Shown here piece by piece: positions 16,541 through 25,945 of a DNA stretch of 64,000 nt (position 1 is its first letter; every line of letters begins with the position of its first letter). The DNA is from Streptomyces sp. col6. GTDB taxonomy: Bacteria; Actinomycetota; Actinomycetes; Streptomycetales; Streptomycetaceae. The stretch covers positions 628,409 to 692,408 of the forward strand of contig NZ_RDBL01000029.1 of NCBI RefSeq assembly GCF_008042035.1, given 5' to 3'. The notes beneath the pieces were generated by a model, which worked only from the letters and a program-made list of their open reading frames with translations, did not search any database and had not been told where the DNA came from. A program made the translations under genes and the position numbers.

Positions 16541-17584
16541 TCAGGCCGCGGGCCGCGCGGTCGGCAGGGCCGCGGCCCCGTCCTTGGTCACACGAGTGGC
16601 GCCGAAGTAATCGGGCGTATCGATCTTGTCGAACCGGATGACCGCACCAGTGTACGGAGCGTTGATCATGTATCCGCCCCCGACATAGAGGCCGACGTGA
16701 TGAATGGCACGCGAATTGGTCAGATCGTCGGAGAAGAACACCAGGTCGCCGGGGAGCAGTTCGTCCCGCGAGGGGTGCGGCCCGGCGTTGTACTGGTCGT
16801 TCGCCACGCGGGGCAGCTCGATGTCCACGGAGCGGTACGCGGCCTGCGTCAGCCCCGAGCAGTCGAACCGCCCGCCCTGCTCGGGCGTGCCGTTGCCGCC
16901 CCACAGGTACTTGGTGCCGAGCTTCTTCTGCGCGAAGTAGATGGCCCCGGCCGCCTGCTGGGAGGGCTGCACCCGCCCGACGGGCCGGGCGAAACTCTTC
17001 TCCAGCGACCGGATGATCTTGACGTAGTTCTCGGTCTCGGAGATGTCCGGAACACCGCCCGCCCTGATCACCCGGTACGCCCCCGCGTTGTAGGCGGCGA
17101 GCATGTTGTCCGTGGCGTCCCCGGGCACCTTCTTCACATACCCGGCGAGCTCGCAGTCGTAGGACGCGGCGGAGGGGATGGCGTCGGCGGGATCCCACAC
17201 GTCCCGGTCCCCGTCCCCGTCCCCGTCGATGCCGTGCCCGGCCCAGGTCCCGGGGATGAACTGCGCGATGCCCTGCGCGGCGGCGGAGCTCTCGGCGCGC
17301 GGGTTCCAGCCGCTCTCCTGGTAGAGCTGGGCGGCGAGCAGGGCCGGGTTGATGGCGGAACAGAGGTTGCCCCACTTCTGCACCAGCCCCTGATACCTGG
17401 CCGGCACCGCCCCCTTGGCCAGGTATCAGGGGCTGGTGCAGAAGCCCTTGGCCAGGGCCACGGCCCCCCCGCCACCACCACCGGCGAGCCCGGCGGCGGC
17501 GGAGTACGTACCGACGACGAGCAACGCCACAAAACACACGGCGGCCCCGACGCCACCCCCCACGGCCCACCAGAATCTGCGCAC
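16541..17584 (-). pseudogene. NlpC/P60 cell-wall hydrolase with SLT-like domain, interrupted by a 33-bp insertion carrying a stop
   Basis: The intact product would be about 336 residues: an N-terminal membrane anchor or signal (WAVGGGVGAAVCFVALLVVGT region), a lytic-transglycosylase-like domain (LLAAQLYQESGWNP with the catalytic-type Glu, then GIAQFIPGTWAGHG) and a C-terminal NlpC/P60 endopeptidase with Cys in FDCSGLTQAAY, His in AIHHVGLYVGGG and a third polar residue. Reading from GTG 17584, an in-frame TGA occurs at codon 53 (17426-17428). It lies inside a 33-base in-frame insertion formed by an inverted copy of the next segment. Removing it restores the frame exactly. A restart at GTG 17407 would give 288 residues lacking the export signal. 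Confidence 0.85.
17375..17444. repeat. 28-bp perfect inverted repeat inside the NlpC/P60 gene
   Basis: 17375-17402 is the exact reverse complement of 17417-17444, with a 14-base loop. The right-hand copy is the extra one: it interrupts the coding frame, and CTGGCCAAGG flanks it on both sides as a short direct repeat. This is the signature of a template-switch (quasi-palindrome) insertion or of a fold-back assembly error. Confidence 0.93.
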
Positions 17585-17676
17585 CCGTCAACCTTCCCCC
17601 ATCGAGCCCGGGTTCGGCAGTGTTTTCGACGGTGCGTACGAGTCAGTGGGGGGCGCACACTCCCCATCCCCAACGC

Positions 17677-18234
17677 TCAGGACGCCCCGGCAGACCAGAA
17701 CGGGTCGCGGACGTTGGGCCTGGGGATGATCTCGGCACCCGCATAGCTGGGCCCGTTTGGTTTGGACGCTGGCCCAGCGACCTCCGATTCTTGGACACAT
17801 GGGCTATCAACCTCAAAGAACACCTGCCCCTCGCCTCCGACGATGAGACTCACTCCGAAGCCATCCTTCGTCTCCGCGAAAACCGCTGGCACATCCGCAT
17901 CTCTATTCACAGCCTTGATCTTGTATTGACTCTTATGCCAGAAGCGATCAACCAGGCCCAAAAAGCTTCCACGCCGCTCTGCAGAGATCACCGTCATGAC
18001 AACCCTCCTTCGAGTCACATCACAACTCCCTGTGGTTGTTGGCCCGTGCGTCCACTGCACCGCAGGCTGAATCGCGGCGAAGACTTCGTCGAGCAACCCG
18101 TCTGCACGTTCCGCTGCGTCCTGCATGTTCATGCTTGACATCCCGTCTACACCCACGACTCCGCCACCAGCGCACGCAGTAACCAAAGCACACGAAATCA
18201 TCACCGCTGCTAGGTTCGCTTTGCGAAGGATCAC
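17677..18234 (-). CDS. Predicted lipoprotein, third gene of the WXG100-like/DUF1023 unit
   Basis: 185-residue protein with a signal peptide and lipobox VTAC (Cys at about 21; ALVTACAGGG). The mature part has no family I recognise. GTG start overlaps the stop of the DUF1023 gene (GTGA), so it is co-translated. Base composition is visibly lower in G+C than surrounding genes (for example ATG/AAA/ATT codons), shared with the 3' half of DUF1023. Possible roles are a partner, receptor or protective (immunity-like) lipoprotein for the upstream protein. This is inference only. Confidence 0.8.
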   Translation of the reverse strand: MILRKANLAAVMISCALVTACAGGGVVGVDGMSSMNMQDAAERADGLLDEVFAAIQPAVQWTHGPTTTGSCDVTRRRVVMTVISAERRGSFLGLVDRFWHKSQYKIKAVNRDADVPAVFAETKDGFGVSLIVGGEGQVFFEVDSPCVQESEVAGPASKPNGPSYAGAEIIPRPNVRDPFWSAGAS

Positions 18235-20045
18235 CGATACTCCTCGGTCTTCAATTTATCCGCCCGTCCGGCCACCACGAGGGCAATATTGTGAGCCGAC
18301 ACCGTGTCTCGTTTAGGATCAGAGACGAAGTAATCGGAATGCGCATCGAGAGACAAGCCTCCGCCGCTGACTAGCCTTGGCCCCTCATTCACTTGGAAGC
18401 GCTGAGCACCAAATGCCCTACTGGCAGGATCGCGCCCAAACCACAAGTCGTCATCGCCTTGATCAGAGATTTCACCGAGGGCGCCACCAGCAACAGGCCC
18501 ACCGACGGCTAGCCCGATTGCACCAATTACCGTCTGCTGCTTCGATGGAATCTTGGTCACAACATCATTTTCTGCCGCACCAACGAATACATGGTCTGCA
18601 CCTACACCCAGATCCTTGGCATGGTCGACTCCGACGCCAGGACTGCCGACCAGAACGATTTCATCGGCACCTGGAATCCCACCTTCGAACTGCGTGGCAG
18701 CCCCCACTGTCCGAGAGCCGTACGAGTGACCGATCACCGTCAGATGGGGGTCCCTATTGTCATTTGTTGCCGAGATTCCTCCCATGAATCCATTCAGCAA
18801 CTCCCCACCCTTTTCAGCCCTCGCGTCACCGGCAACATCAAGGCTGTTTAGCCAATCCGGCGTCTGCGGCGCGTCGTAACCGAGCCAGGCAACCGTCGAA
18901 GTCGAAGAGTCCAGGTAGCGAGCCCCGATGGCGGTGTCCCGAGCTCGCTTCAGGTCACCTTTTGCGAATTCCAAATCCAGCGACGTGTTCAAACCCGGGA
19001 CATATGTAGCAACGTTTTTAGCCGTGTCTGGGTTGCCGAAGGCAACAATCGCCCGACCGTTCCCCTCGTCCCCTACGCCCAACAAGTACATGCGCGGGTC
19101 CCCGGCCTGGCCGCCCGCCGCCAGCTGGCGGTCGATCTCGCGCAGCCCCGCCAACCGCACCTGCGACGTCTCGTCGTCCCGCCCCTCCAGCTTCCCGATC
19201 AGAAGCTGGAGGTTGTCGCGGTTGGCCGTGTCGCGGACCAGCGACGGGATGCCGTCCAGGTTGCCGATCTGGTCCGGGTACACCGCGAGGTACTCCTCGC
19301 GCTGTTCGTCCGTCAGGTGCTCCCACCACTCCCGCCGCGCCGCCGGCGTCGCGTCACGCGGGATACGGGACTTGAGGTACCCGCGCGCAGCCACCCGTAC
19401 CGCCGCCGCGTCCCCCGCCGCGTCGGTCCACGTGCGGTCCGGGACCGTCAGGCCCTCCTCCGCCTTGAGCCGGCGCAGCACGCGGGTGAAGCGCCAGTCG
19501 ATCTCGGACGCCGTGCGGACCGCCTTCGCGACCCGGTCCGCGATGTCCTGCGCCTTCGCCGCGTTCGGGTTCGGGGCGACCAGCCCCGACGCCGGGAAGA
19601 CGCCGGGCGCCGTGGTCACCCGCGCCGTGCCACCCGGCAACGGCGCCCCGTCGACCAGCCCCGCACCCCCGGCGGGGTACGTCACCGAGCCGTCCGCGTG
19701 CACCGTGAACTTCAGCGCCTCCGCATCCTCCAGCGCCCGCCGCAGCACGGTCTGCTGCACCCGCATCTCGTGCGCGAGGCTGTTCAGCGCGGTACGGATC
19801 AGCCCGCACTCGGTGTAGACGTACTGCAGGTTCCGGCCCATCCGCCGCAGCCGGCCGACCGCCGCGTCGGCCGCCGCACCGTGCTGGCTCTCGCGCAGAC
19901 CGGCCAGCAGCTGCTTCTCGATCCGGTCCCGCCCGGCGTCCGCCCGGTTGCTCGCCCGGCCCCAGCCGTCGGCCGCGCCCTCCAGCTCGGCGCACTTGAT
20001 GTCGCGCAACTGGGCCCACGTCAGCGTGGCGGCCGGCGCCGTCAT
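18231..20045 (-). CDS. DUF1023 alpha/beta-hydrolase with N-terminal helical (ESX-substrate-like) region
   Basis: 604 residues. Residues 1-110 are helical and heptad-like, resembling WXG100/LXG export domains. After a linker (115-165) comes a helical middle, and from about 310 a DUF1023 alpha/beta-hydrolase with nucleophile motif GHSYGS (Ser441), a DEIVLVGSPGVGVDHA strand and a late catalytic-type His (DAHSDYF). The upstream 129-residue gene overlaps it by ATGA and the downstream lipoprotein by GTGA. Base composition falls sharply at about 19030, near codon 338, so the C-terminal module appears to have been exchanged. Likely an exported or surface hydrolase; substrate unknown. Confidence 0.82.
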   Translation of the reverse strand: MTAPAATLTWAQLRDIKCAELEGAADGWGRASNRADAGRDRIEKQLLAGLRESQHGAAADAAVGRLRRMGRNLQYVYTECGLIRTALNSLAHEMRVQQTVLRRALEDAEALKFTVHADGSVTYPAGGAGLVDGAPLPGGTARVTTAPGVFPASGLVAPNPNAAKAQDIADRVAKAVRTASEIDWRFTRVLRRLKAEEGLTVPDRTWTDAAGDAAAVRVAARGYLKSRIPRDATPAARREWWEHLTDEQREEYLAVYPDQIGNLDGIPSLVRDTANRDNLQLLIGKLEGRDDETSQVRLAGLREIDRQLAAGGQAGDPRMYLLGVGDEGNGRAIVAFGNPDTAKNVATYVPGLNTSLDLEFAKGDLKRARDTAIGARYLDSSTSTVAWLGYDAPQTPDWLNSLDVAGDARAEKGGELLNGFMGGISATNDNRDPHLTVIGHSYGSRTVGAATQFEGGIPGADEIVLVGSPGVGVDHAKDLGVGADHVFVGAAENDVVTKIPSKQQTVIGAIGLAVGGPVAGGALGEISDQGDDDLWFGRDPASRAFGAQRFQVNEGPRLVSGGGLSLDAHSDYFVSDPKRDTVSAHNIALVVAGRADKLKTEEYR

Positions 20046-20431
20046 CGCTCGACCCCGTGGGTCCGGCGCGCGACGGGCGAGAAGGACGACCGCACGGACT
20101 CATTGGTCTCGCCCTGCGCCCGCGCCACGGCGCGAAGGTTCCCCGCCAGCGCCCCGCACTCGTGGCGGGCGGTCTCGAAGCGCCGGACCCAGGACTCCTG
20201 GACGGCGCCCAGCTCGGCCAGGGCGCTCAGACCGGCGGTGCCGGCGATCAGCCCCTCGTGCGCCGTCGTCAGTTCCGTGCGCACGGGGCCGAGATGGGCC
20301 CCCATTCCCTCCGCACCCCCGGCGGCCCGCAGCCACGCGCCGCCGCTGTGCCGCAGCTCCTCCCCGGCGGCGGAGCCGCCCCCGCCCCCGCCACCCGCAA
20401 GATCGCTCAGTCTCAGCCGCGCACCGCTCAC
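20042..20431 (-). CDS. WXG100-like small helical protein, partner of the DUF1023 protein
   Basis: 129-residue product: a Gly-rich N-terminal loop (LAGGGGGGGSAAGEEL) followed by two long amphipathic helices, with tryptophans at AWLRAAGG and QESWVRRFE. Size and predicted helical hairpin match WXG100/ESX-type proteins, though a canonical WXG turn is not present. Start GTG 20431. Overlaps the next gene's start by four bases. Similar small helical genes precede DUF1023 genes in other Streptomyces (recollection). Confidence 0.7.
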   Translation of the reverse strand: MSGARLRLSDLAGGGGGGGSAAGEELRHSGGAWLRAAGGAEGMGAHLGPVRTELTTAHEGLIAGTAGLSALAELGAVQESWVRRFETARHECGALAGNLRAVARAQGETNESVRSSFSPVARRTHGVER

Positions 20432-20596
20432 TGTTCGCCCCGTTCTTGATCGTGAAGATCGTGGAGCGGCACTGTGCCAAACGCGGCAACCGCGACACGC
20501 CGGACACCGGCACGCCGGGGAGCGGGGATCACCCCGCTCCCCGGACCTGCCAACGCCTCGCCCCCGCCGACGGATCACCCGAACGGTGGACCGGCG

Positions 20597-22357
20597 CTAC
20601 CGTCCGTACGTCCGCGGGTCCTCCCTGGTCAGCCGGTCCAGCGCCGCCGCCGCACGGTCCTCCGGCGAGGTGCCGTCCTCCGGGACGCGCCAGAGGATCT
20701 GCCGCGCGGTGCCGTCCTCGGCGTCGTACAAGAGGCTGATCACGGTCACCTCGGGGTCGCTGAAGGCCGTACCGGTCCAGCCGAGCCGGACGTTCCACCG
20801 GGTGAGGAGGTCCGGCCGGCCGCGCAGTCCGGCGACGGTCAGCCGGGCGGCCCGGCGGGCGGGCCATGCCCAGCTGTCGTCGCCCTCCGCGCGGGCGATC
20901 TCGGCGTCGTACGCGGCGGCCTCGAAGCGGATCTCCGGCATCTCGCGTTTACCGCCGGGCGGGACCGGGCAGCGCCACCCGCCCCAGACGACCTGGTCCC
21001 CGTCGCGCCGGACGGTGACATACAGCGCTCCGCAGCAGCCCTCGGTGCAGTACGCCTCCGCGAGCTGCACCTCGCGGGGCTCGTCCGTGGCCCGCAGGAG
21101 CCCGGTGTCGAGCAGTTCCTCCGGCGCGTTGGCGGGCCCCCGGCCGAAGTACTCCGGCACGAGCGGGCGCCCGTCGACCAGGATGCGCGCCTCGACCGTC
21201 GCCCGGTCGGCGGGATCGCGGTCGTGGATCTCGATGCGCAGCCGCGCAGAAGGGGCGTGCGGGGAGCGCAGCACGTACGCCCGCGTGCGCCGGATCCACG
21301 CGAGCCTCCGGCGCACGCCGGGATCGTCGCTCTCCCGGTCCGGCAGCGTCTGCCACGCGGGCCGGTTCAGGACGGCCGTCAGCTCCGACAGCGCCGCCTC
21401 CCTCCGCCCCGGCCCCCAGTCGTGGAGCATCGCGGGCCCCGTACGGAGTTCCTGGACGGCGGACAGCAGGAGCGCCTGGTGGTCGGGCGTGGGCGGGAGG
21501 AGACCGGCACCCCGCGCGAGTTCCCCGTAGGCGCGAGGGCCGTCGGGATAGGAGAGGATCTCGGGCTGGTAGTCGTGCAGCGTGGTCATGCGGAACAGCA
21601 GCCGGCCCGCCTGGGCGACCAGTGCGGCACCCTTCGGGGCCGGCAGCTCATGGACCACCGGCAGCAGCTCCGCCAGCCTGGACGCCTCCGCGACCCTCCG
21701 GGCCACCTCGGGCGACACATCCCCGGGCAGCGCGACGACCCGCTCCCGTATGGCGGCACGGTCACCGGAGTCGAGTGCGGCGAGCAGCGGCCGGAGTTCG
21801 GGCGCCCCGTTGTGGTCGCGCAGAGCGAGCACTGCGGCAGCCGGTCTGTCGATGGCGTCGAGCGCGTGAACAACGGGACGTACGAGGGTCCGCAGCAGGC
21901 CGAGCGTACGGAGATACGGCACATCCTCCGGTTCACCGAGCCCGGCCAGCAGGACGAGACCGGTGCAGACGGCCTGGTAGCCGGTGCCCGTACGCACCAG
22001 AACACGCGCCAGGGCCCGCCCCCGCTCCTCGTTCTCCACCGGCAGCCCGGCGACGAGAGGACGCAGGGTGCGGTGCCGGACGGGCGGGTCCATGGCCGCC
22101 AGCCGCCGGTGCACCTCCGCCGCCGACTCGACGGCGTCCGGGGCGACCAGCAGCGGACCCAGCAGGCGGGCCAACTCGTCCCTGGTCCGGGTGAAGTCAC
22201 GGCTCGGCCGGTTGGACGGGACGGGGCGGGGAACGGGTGGTGCCGCGTCCGCCAGGCACCACTCGCCCTCGGGCTCGGCGTTCCGGACGTGCAGCGCGCA
22301 CGCGTACAGGGACAAGGGCCGGGAAGTGAGCGCTCCACGCTCTTCCTGGGCGCTCAA
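20597..22357 (-). CDS. Large hypothetical protein, unknown function
   Basis: About 586 residues, soluble. The N-terminal two-thirds is Leu/Ala-rich helical repeat sequence that looks HEAT/TPR-like (LRPLVAGLPVENEERG, VARRVAEASRLAELLPVVHEL). The C-terminal 200 residues contain beta-rich sequence with a cysteine pair (YCTEGCCGALYV) and a Trp-rich strand (VVWGGWRCP). No catalytic motif is recognisable. The start is uncertain: TTG 22357 or TTG 22315, and there is no ATG/GTG with a convincing ribosome site. It is divergent from the LtrA gene. Confidence 0.7.
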   Translation of the reverse strand: MSAQEERGALTSRPLSLYACALHVRNAEPEGEWCLADAAPPVPRPVPSNRPSRDFTRTRDELARLLGPLLVAPDAVESAAEVHRRLAAMDPPVRHRTLRPLVAGLPVENEERGRALARVLVRTGTGYQAVCTGLVLLAGLGEPEDVPYLRTLGLLRTLVRPVVHALDAIDRPAAAVLALRDHNGAPELRPLLAALDSGDRAAIRERVVALPGDVSPEVARRVAEASRLAELLPVVHELPAPKGAALVAQAGRLLFRMTTLHDYQPEILSYPDGPRAYGELARGAGLLPPTPDHQALLLSAVQELRTGPAMLHDWGPGRREAALSELTAVLNRPAWQTLPDRESDDPGVRRRLAWIRRTRAYVLRSPHAPSARLRIEIHDRDPADRATVEARILVDGRPLVPEYFGRGPANAPEELLDTGLLRATDEPREVQLAEAYCTEGCCGALYVTVRRDGDQVVWGGWRCPVPPGGKREMPEIRFEAAAYDAEIARAEGDDSWAWPARRAARLTVAGLRGRPDLLTRWNVRLGWTGTAFSDPEVTVISLLYDAEDGTARQILWRVPEDGTSPEDRAAAALDRLTREDPRTYGR

Positions 22358-22487
22358 CGGGCGGGGTGGTTCTCGATTCCATAGGTCATGGCCCGGAGTC
22401 TGGCAGAGCTCCGCCACGGGTGCCAGCGTTTTCCACCGGGCGCGGTCCGCACCGCTCCGCCCCGCCGAGCCGGAAGAATGCGCACCC

Positions 22488-23654
22488 ATGAGCTCATCGT
22501 CCCCCTCCCCCAGCTTCTGGCACCGGCCCATGGTGGCCCGCAGCGCCGACGAGCAGCACCGCGCCTCGACGATGCTGGAGCTGTTCTTCGACCTCTGCTT
22601 CGTCGCCGCCGTCGCCCAGGCGGCCTCCGCGTTCGAGCACGAACTCGCCGCGGGCCGCATCGGCCACGGCGTCCTCGGCTACGCCATGGTGTTCTTCGCG
22701 ATCTGGTGGGCGTGGATGAACTTCACGTGGTTCGCCTCCGCGTACGACACCGACGACGTCCCGTACCGGCTGCTGACGCTCGTACAGATCACCGGCGCGC
22801 TCGTCCTCGCGGCGGGCGCGCCCGAGGCACTGGAGCACGAGGACTTCACCGTCATCACCTGGGGCTACGTGATCATGCGGCTCGCCATGGTCACCCAATG
22901 GCTGCGCGCCGCACGCGCGGACCGGGAGCGTCGCCGCACCTGCCTGGCGTACGCGGGCGGGATCCTCCTGGTGCAGATCGGCTGGGTCGTACGGCTGGCC
23001 CTGCCCGAGGACACCGGGCTCGCCACCTTCGCTGTCCTGGTGGTGGCGGAGATCGCCGTTCCCGCCCTGGCGGAACGCAAAACCACCACCACCTGGCATC
23101 CGCACCACATCGCCGAGCGGTACGGCCTGTTCACCCTGATCGTGCTCGGCGAATCCATCACCGCAGCCACCGGAGCCGTCCGCACGGCCCTGGACACCCA
23201 CGCGGCGCTCGGCGACCTCGCCGCCCTGGTGGCGGGCGGGCTGCTGACGGTGTTCGCCCTGTGGTGGCTCTACTTCGCACAGAGCGCGCCCCGGCTGCTG
23301 ACGAGCCTGCGCACAGCGCTGCTGTGGGGGTACGGGCACTACCTCGTCTTCGCGTCGGCGGCGGCCGTCGGCGCCGGACTGGCCCTCAACGTCGCGCACA
23401 CCGAGGGCCACGGCCACATCTCCGACCGCACGGCGGCGGCCGTCTACACCGTCCCTGTCGCCGTGTTCATCGCCCTCGTGTGGCTGCTGCACCACCGCAC
23501 CGCCGAACTGCGCCGCGCGGCCGACGTCCTGCACCCGGTGGCGGTGCTCGCGGTCCTGGCGGCCACGTTCGCCCCGTCCCCCATCCTGACGACGGGCATC
23601 ATCACCGCGCTCCTCATCGCGGCGACCCTGCTCCTGGCCGCCAGGAAGCGGTGA
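22488..23654 (+). CDS. Low temperature requirement protein A (LtrA) family membrane protein
   Basis: 388 residues, about ten to eleven membrane segments. Family features: an N-terminal ELFFDLCFVAAVAQ motif, MVFFAIWWAWMNFTWFASAYDTDDVPYR, and HIAERYGLFTLIVLGESI in the middle. LtrA was named from a Listeria mutant unable to grow in the cold; the molecular function is unknown. Single-gene unit, starting at ATG 22488. Ends 11 bases before the convergent downstream gene. Confidence 0.9.
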   Translation: MSSSSPSPSFWHRPMVARSADEQHRASTMLELFFDLCFVAAVAQAASAFEHELAAGRIGHGVLGYAMVFFAIWWAWMNFTWFASAYDTDDVPYRLLTLVQITGALVLAAGAPEALEHEDFTVITWGYVIMRLAMVTQWLRAARADRERRRTCLAYAGGILLVQIGWVVRLALPEDTGLATFAVLVVAEIAVPALAERKTTTTWHPHHIAERYGLFTLIVLGESITAATGAVRTALDTHAALGDLAALVAGGLLTVFALWWLYFAQSAPRLLTSLRTALLWGYGHYLVFASAAAVGAGLALNVAHTEGHGHISDRTAAAVYTVPVAVFIALVWLLHHRTAELRRAADVLHPVAVLAVLAATFAPSPILTTGIITALLIAATLLLAARKR

Positions 23655-23664
23655 CCGCGGGCCC

Positions 23665-24900
23665 TCAGCGGCCGGCCCGCGCCACCTGTCCCGGCAGGAC
23701 GATTCCCTGCGCGTGGGCGGTCCCTCCCGGCCGCAGCGTCCAGGGCACCGGGGGCGTGGAGGTCAGCCAGCCCTCGGTGATGAGGGTGCTCACGATGACC
23801 CCGCGCAGCTCCCTCGGCAGCTTCTTCCACCCCAGCCCCTTGCACAGCTGGCCGTACGACGGCCCGTGGCCGTGCCCCGTACGGAACGCCACGGTGAACA
23901 GAGCGGCCTCGCGACCGCAGTCCCGGTGGGCCGCCCGCCAGGTGTCGTAGGCGTCGAGGGCGGACCGGGGCATGGGCAAGGGGGCGGGCGGCGTCATGAA
24001 CGCGTTCGCGACCCGGCCGAAGGGAAGGCGGCAGAGCCGGCAGTTCTCGACCGCCTCCGCGTGCCGCAGCAGCGCGGGGCTGACGTCCCCCTTCCACGCC
24101 GCCCAGCTGTCCGGCGTCGCCTCGCTGACGGTCGCCGTCTCCCGGGCCGCCCGCCGCTCCTCCGCCTCCCGCGCGGCTGCGGCCACCTCCTCCGGGGTAC
24201 GGAACAGGCCCGCGAGGTGCCCCACCGCAGGACCGAGCCGGTACGACTGACCGCTCACCTCGGCGAGGAACCCCTTCTCCAGGAGCGTGGGCACCGCCCC
24301 GTAGCAGGCGACGGGCAGCTCGTCCGGCGCGTGGCCGACCAGCTCGGCGGAGCAGTGGGCCGCCAGGAACAGCGCGGCCAGCCGGACCGCCGACGACCCC
24401 TTCCGTACGGGCTTGGCCAGCCTCGTACGCATGGACCAGCCCGACACCCGCGACCGCGCGTCCTTGCCCAGCGGCAGCACATGGCCGGGCCCGGGGGCCA
24501 TACCCGGCACGACGATGCCGAAGGGCGTGTCCGGGTCCCCGCCGATCAGCTGCCCGGGGACCTCCCACCCGGCCGCGGCCAGTTCGGCCAGGGCGCCCTC
24601 CGGGTCCTCCAGCCGCAGCGACCGCAGATCGGTCCCCGTGATGTTGCCCGCCCCCGACCGCGCGGCCCGGACCGCCACGACGACGGCGAGGAGCTGCGCG
24701 TCGACGGAGTCCAGCGGCAGGGCCGCCACGTACGAGAGAAGCGCACGGGCGGCCTCCCCCTGGTGCGGTGTGAGCAGGAAGGGCTGCGGCGGAGCGGCGG
24801 CACCGTCCCCGGCGGAAGCGGTCGTCACGGGCGGCACGGCGGACACGACAGGCTTGGGCACATCACATCTAACGGTGATCGGACCGCCGAAGTCACGCAC
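23665..24900 (-). CDS. Conserved hypothetical protein with CxxC/HxxxC motif
   Basis: 411 residues, soluble. Begins with a Pro/Ala-rich region, then a helical domain (TPHQGEAARALLSYVAALP...). A C-terminal region has a possible zinc site: ENCRLCRLPFGRVANAF followed by AAHRDCGREAALF, so Cys-x2-Cys and His-x2-Cys. The last 60 residues look like a winged-helix fold (YGQLCKGLGWKKLPRELRGVIVSTLITEGWL). DNA binding is plausible but not demonstrated. GTG 24900 start is provisional; a later GTG (MPKPVV) is possible. Transcribed away from the DUF4232 lipoprotein. Confidence 0.7.
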   Translation of the reverse strand: MRDFGGPITVRCDVPKPVVSAVPPVTTASAGDGAAAPPQPFLLTPHQGEAARALLSYVAALPLDSVDAQLLAVVVAVRAARSGAGNITGTDLRSLRLEDPEGALAELAAAGWEVPGQLIGGDPDTPFGIVVPGMAPGPGHVLPLGKDARSRVSGWSMRTRLAKPVRKGSSAVRLAALFLAAHCSAELVGHAPDELPVACYGAVPTLLEKGFLAEVSGQSYRLGPAVGHLAGLFRTPEEVAAAAREAEERRAARETATVSEATPDSWAAWKGDVSPALLRHAEAVENCRLCRLPFGRVANAFMTPPAPLPMPRSALDAYDTWRAAHRDCGREAALFTVAFRTGHGHGPSYGQLCKGLGWKKLPRELRGVIVSTLITEGWLTSTPPVPWTLRPGGTAHAQGIVLPGQVARAGR

Positions 24901-25123
24901 GGCCGGAGGTCTTCCCGAAGAGCCACCCGGTCATGCGTGTCCGGTGGCCCGAACCCGGCCCCCAGGGACGTCAGCGGGACGTCAGGGAGGCGTTAGCAGA
25001 ACATGAGCGGCGGACGAGAAGCTTCCTGTGTCAGACAGTCCGGAGGGGGAGCGGTTCGCCGCAGGTCCCGGGCCCTGACCGCACCGAGCGACCATTCGAC
25101 CGCCACAGACTTCGGGGATTCCC

Positions 25124-25909
25124 ATGCGTACGATCCGTAACCGCAAGCGCACCGCCGCCCTCGGCGCCGCCGCCACCGCCGTGCTCGCCCTCGCCCTCAC
25201 CGCCTGCGGCGGCGACGGCGGCGGCACCAAGGCGGCCGGCCCGGCCGACAACTCCGCCTCGACCAAGGCCACGGTGGCCGCCAAGGACGCCACCAAGGAC
25301 GACGTCCAGGGCGCCGCCTCCGACGGCGCGAAGACGGGCGGCGGCTCCACGGAGGCGGTCAACTCCAGCTCCGGCAAGTCCACGGGCGGCGCCGCGAAGA
25401 CGGGCGGCTCGACGAGCGCGGCCACCGGCGGCAACACCAGCGACGACTACGCCTACAAGCACCCCTGCAAGAGCTCGGACCTGTCGGTGCGCGTGTACGC
25501 CCGCGAGGGTTCGGCCACCCAGCACGTGATCGAGGTCAACAACACCGGCAAGAACTCCTGCGGCCTGAGCTACTTCCCGCGCGTCAGCCTGGGCGCATCG
25601 AAGGCCACGGACCACAGCGGCGACATCACCCCGCTGGTCCCCGGCGGCCTGGGCGGCGCCCCGGCGTACCCCGTCAAGCCGAAGACCGCCGCGATCGCCG
25701 TGATCGACCTCAACCCGGGCGGCGGCAACGGCGTGACCTGGGTCAACGAGCTGAACGTGCTCGCCGACGGCGACCACATGCCCAACGCCGAGCAGCTCAA
25801 CTTCCCCCTCGGCCCGGACGTGAAGGTCGGCACCCCGAAGCTCGGCCTGTACGAGCGCTCCGTCGCCGACGCGGTGGCCTCCATGAAGCAGGCGAACACC
25901 AAGTCCTGA
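25124..25909 (+). CDS. DUF4232 domain lipoprotein
   Basis: 261 residues. Signal peptide with lipobox LALTAC (Cys at about 28), then a 75-residue low-complexity Gly/Ser/Thr/Lys linker typical of Streptomyces surface proteins, then a DUF4232 beta-sandwich (HPCKSSDLSVRV ... SCGLSYFPRVSLG, with a conserved Cys pair). Extracellular, membrane-anchored; function unknown. Its own promoter should lie in the 223-base divergent region upstream, where nothing else was recognised. Confidence 0.88.
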   Translation: MRTIRNRKRTAALGAAATAVLALALTACGGDGGGTKAAGPADNSASTKATVAAKDATKDDVQGAASDGAKTGGGSTEAVNSSSGKSTGGAAKTGGSTSAATGGNTSDDYAYKHPCKSSDLSVRVYAREGSATQHVIEVNNTGKNSCGLSYFPRVSLGASKATDHSGDITPLVPGGLGGAPAYPVKPKTAAIAVIDLNPGGGNGVTWVNELNVLADGDHMPNAEQLNFPLGPDVKVGTPKLGLYERSVADAVASMKQANTKS

Positions 25910-25945
25910 CCCGGACGCGCCGTGGCGGACGGCGACGCAGCACTC

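Noticed and set aside
17677..19030. Insertion sequence or prophage remnant in the low-GC segment
   Set aside because: No transposase, terminal repeats or phage genes; the segment encodes the DUF1023 C-terminal half and a lipoprotein in coupled frames.
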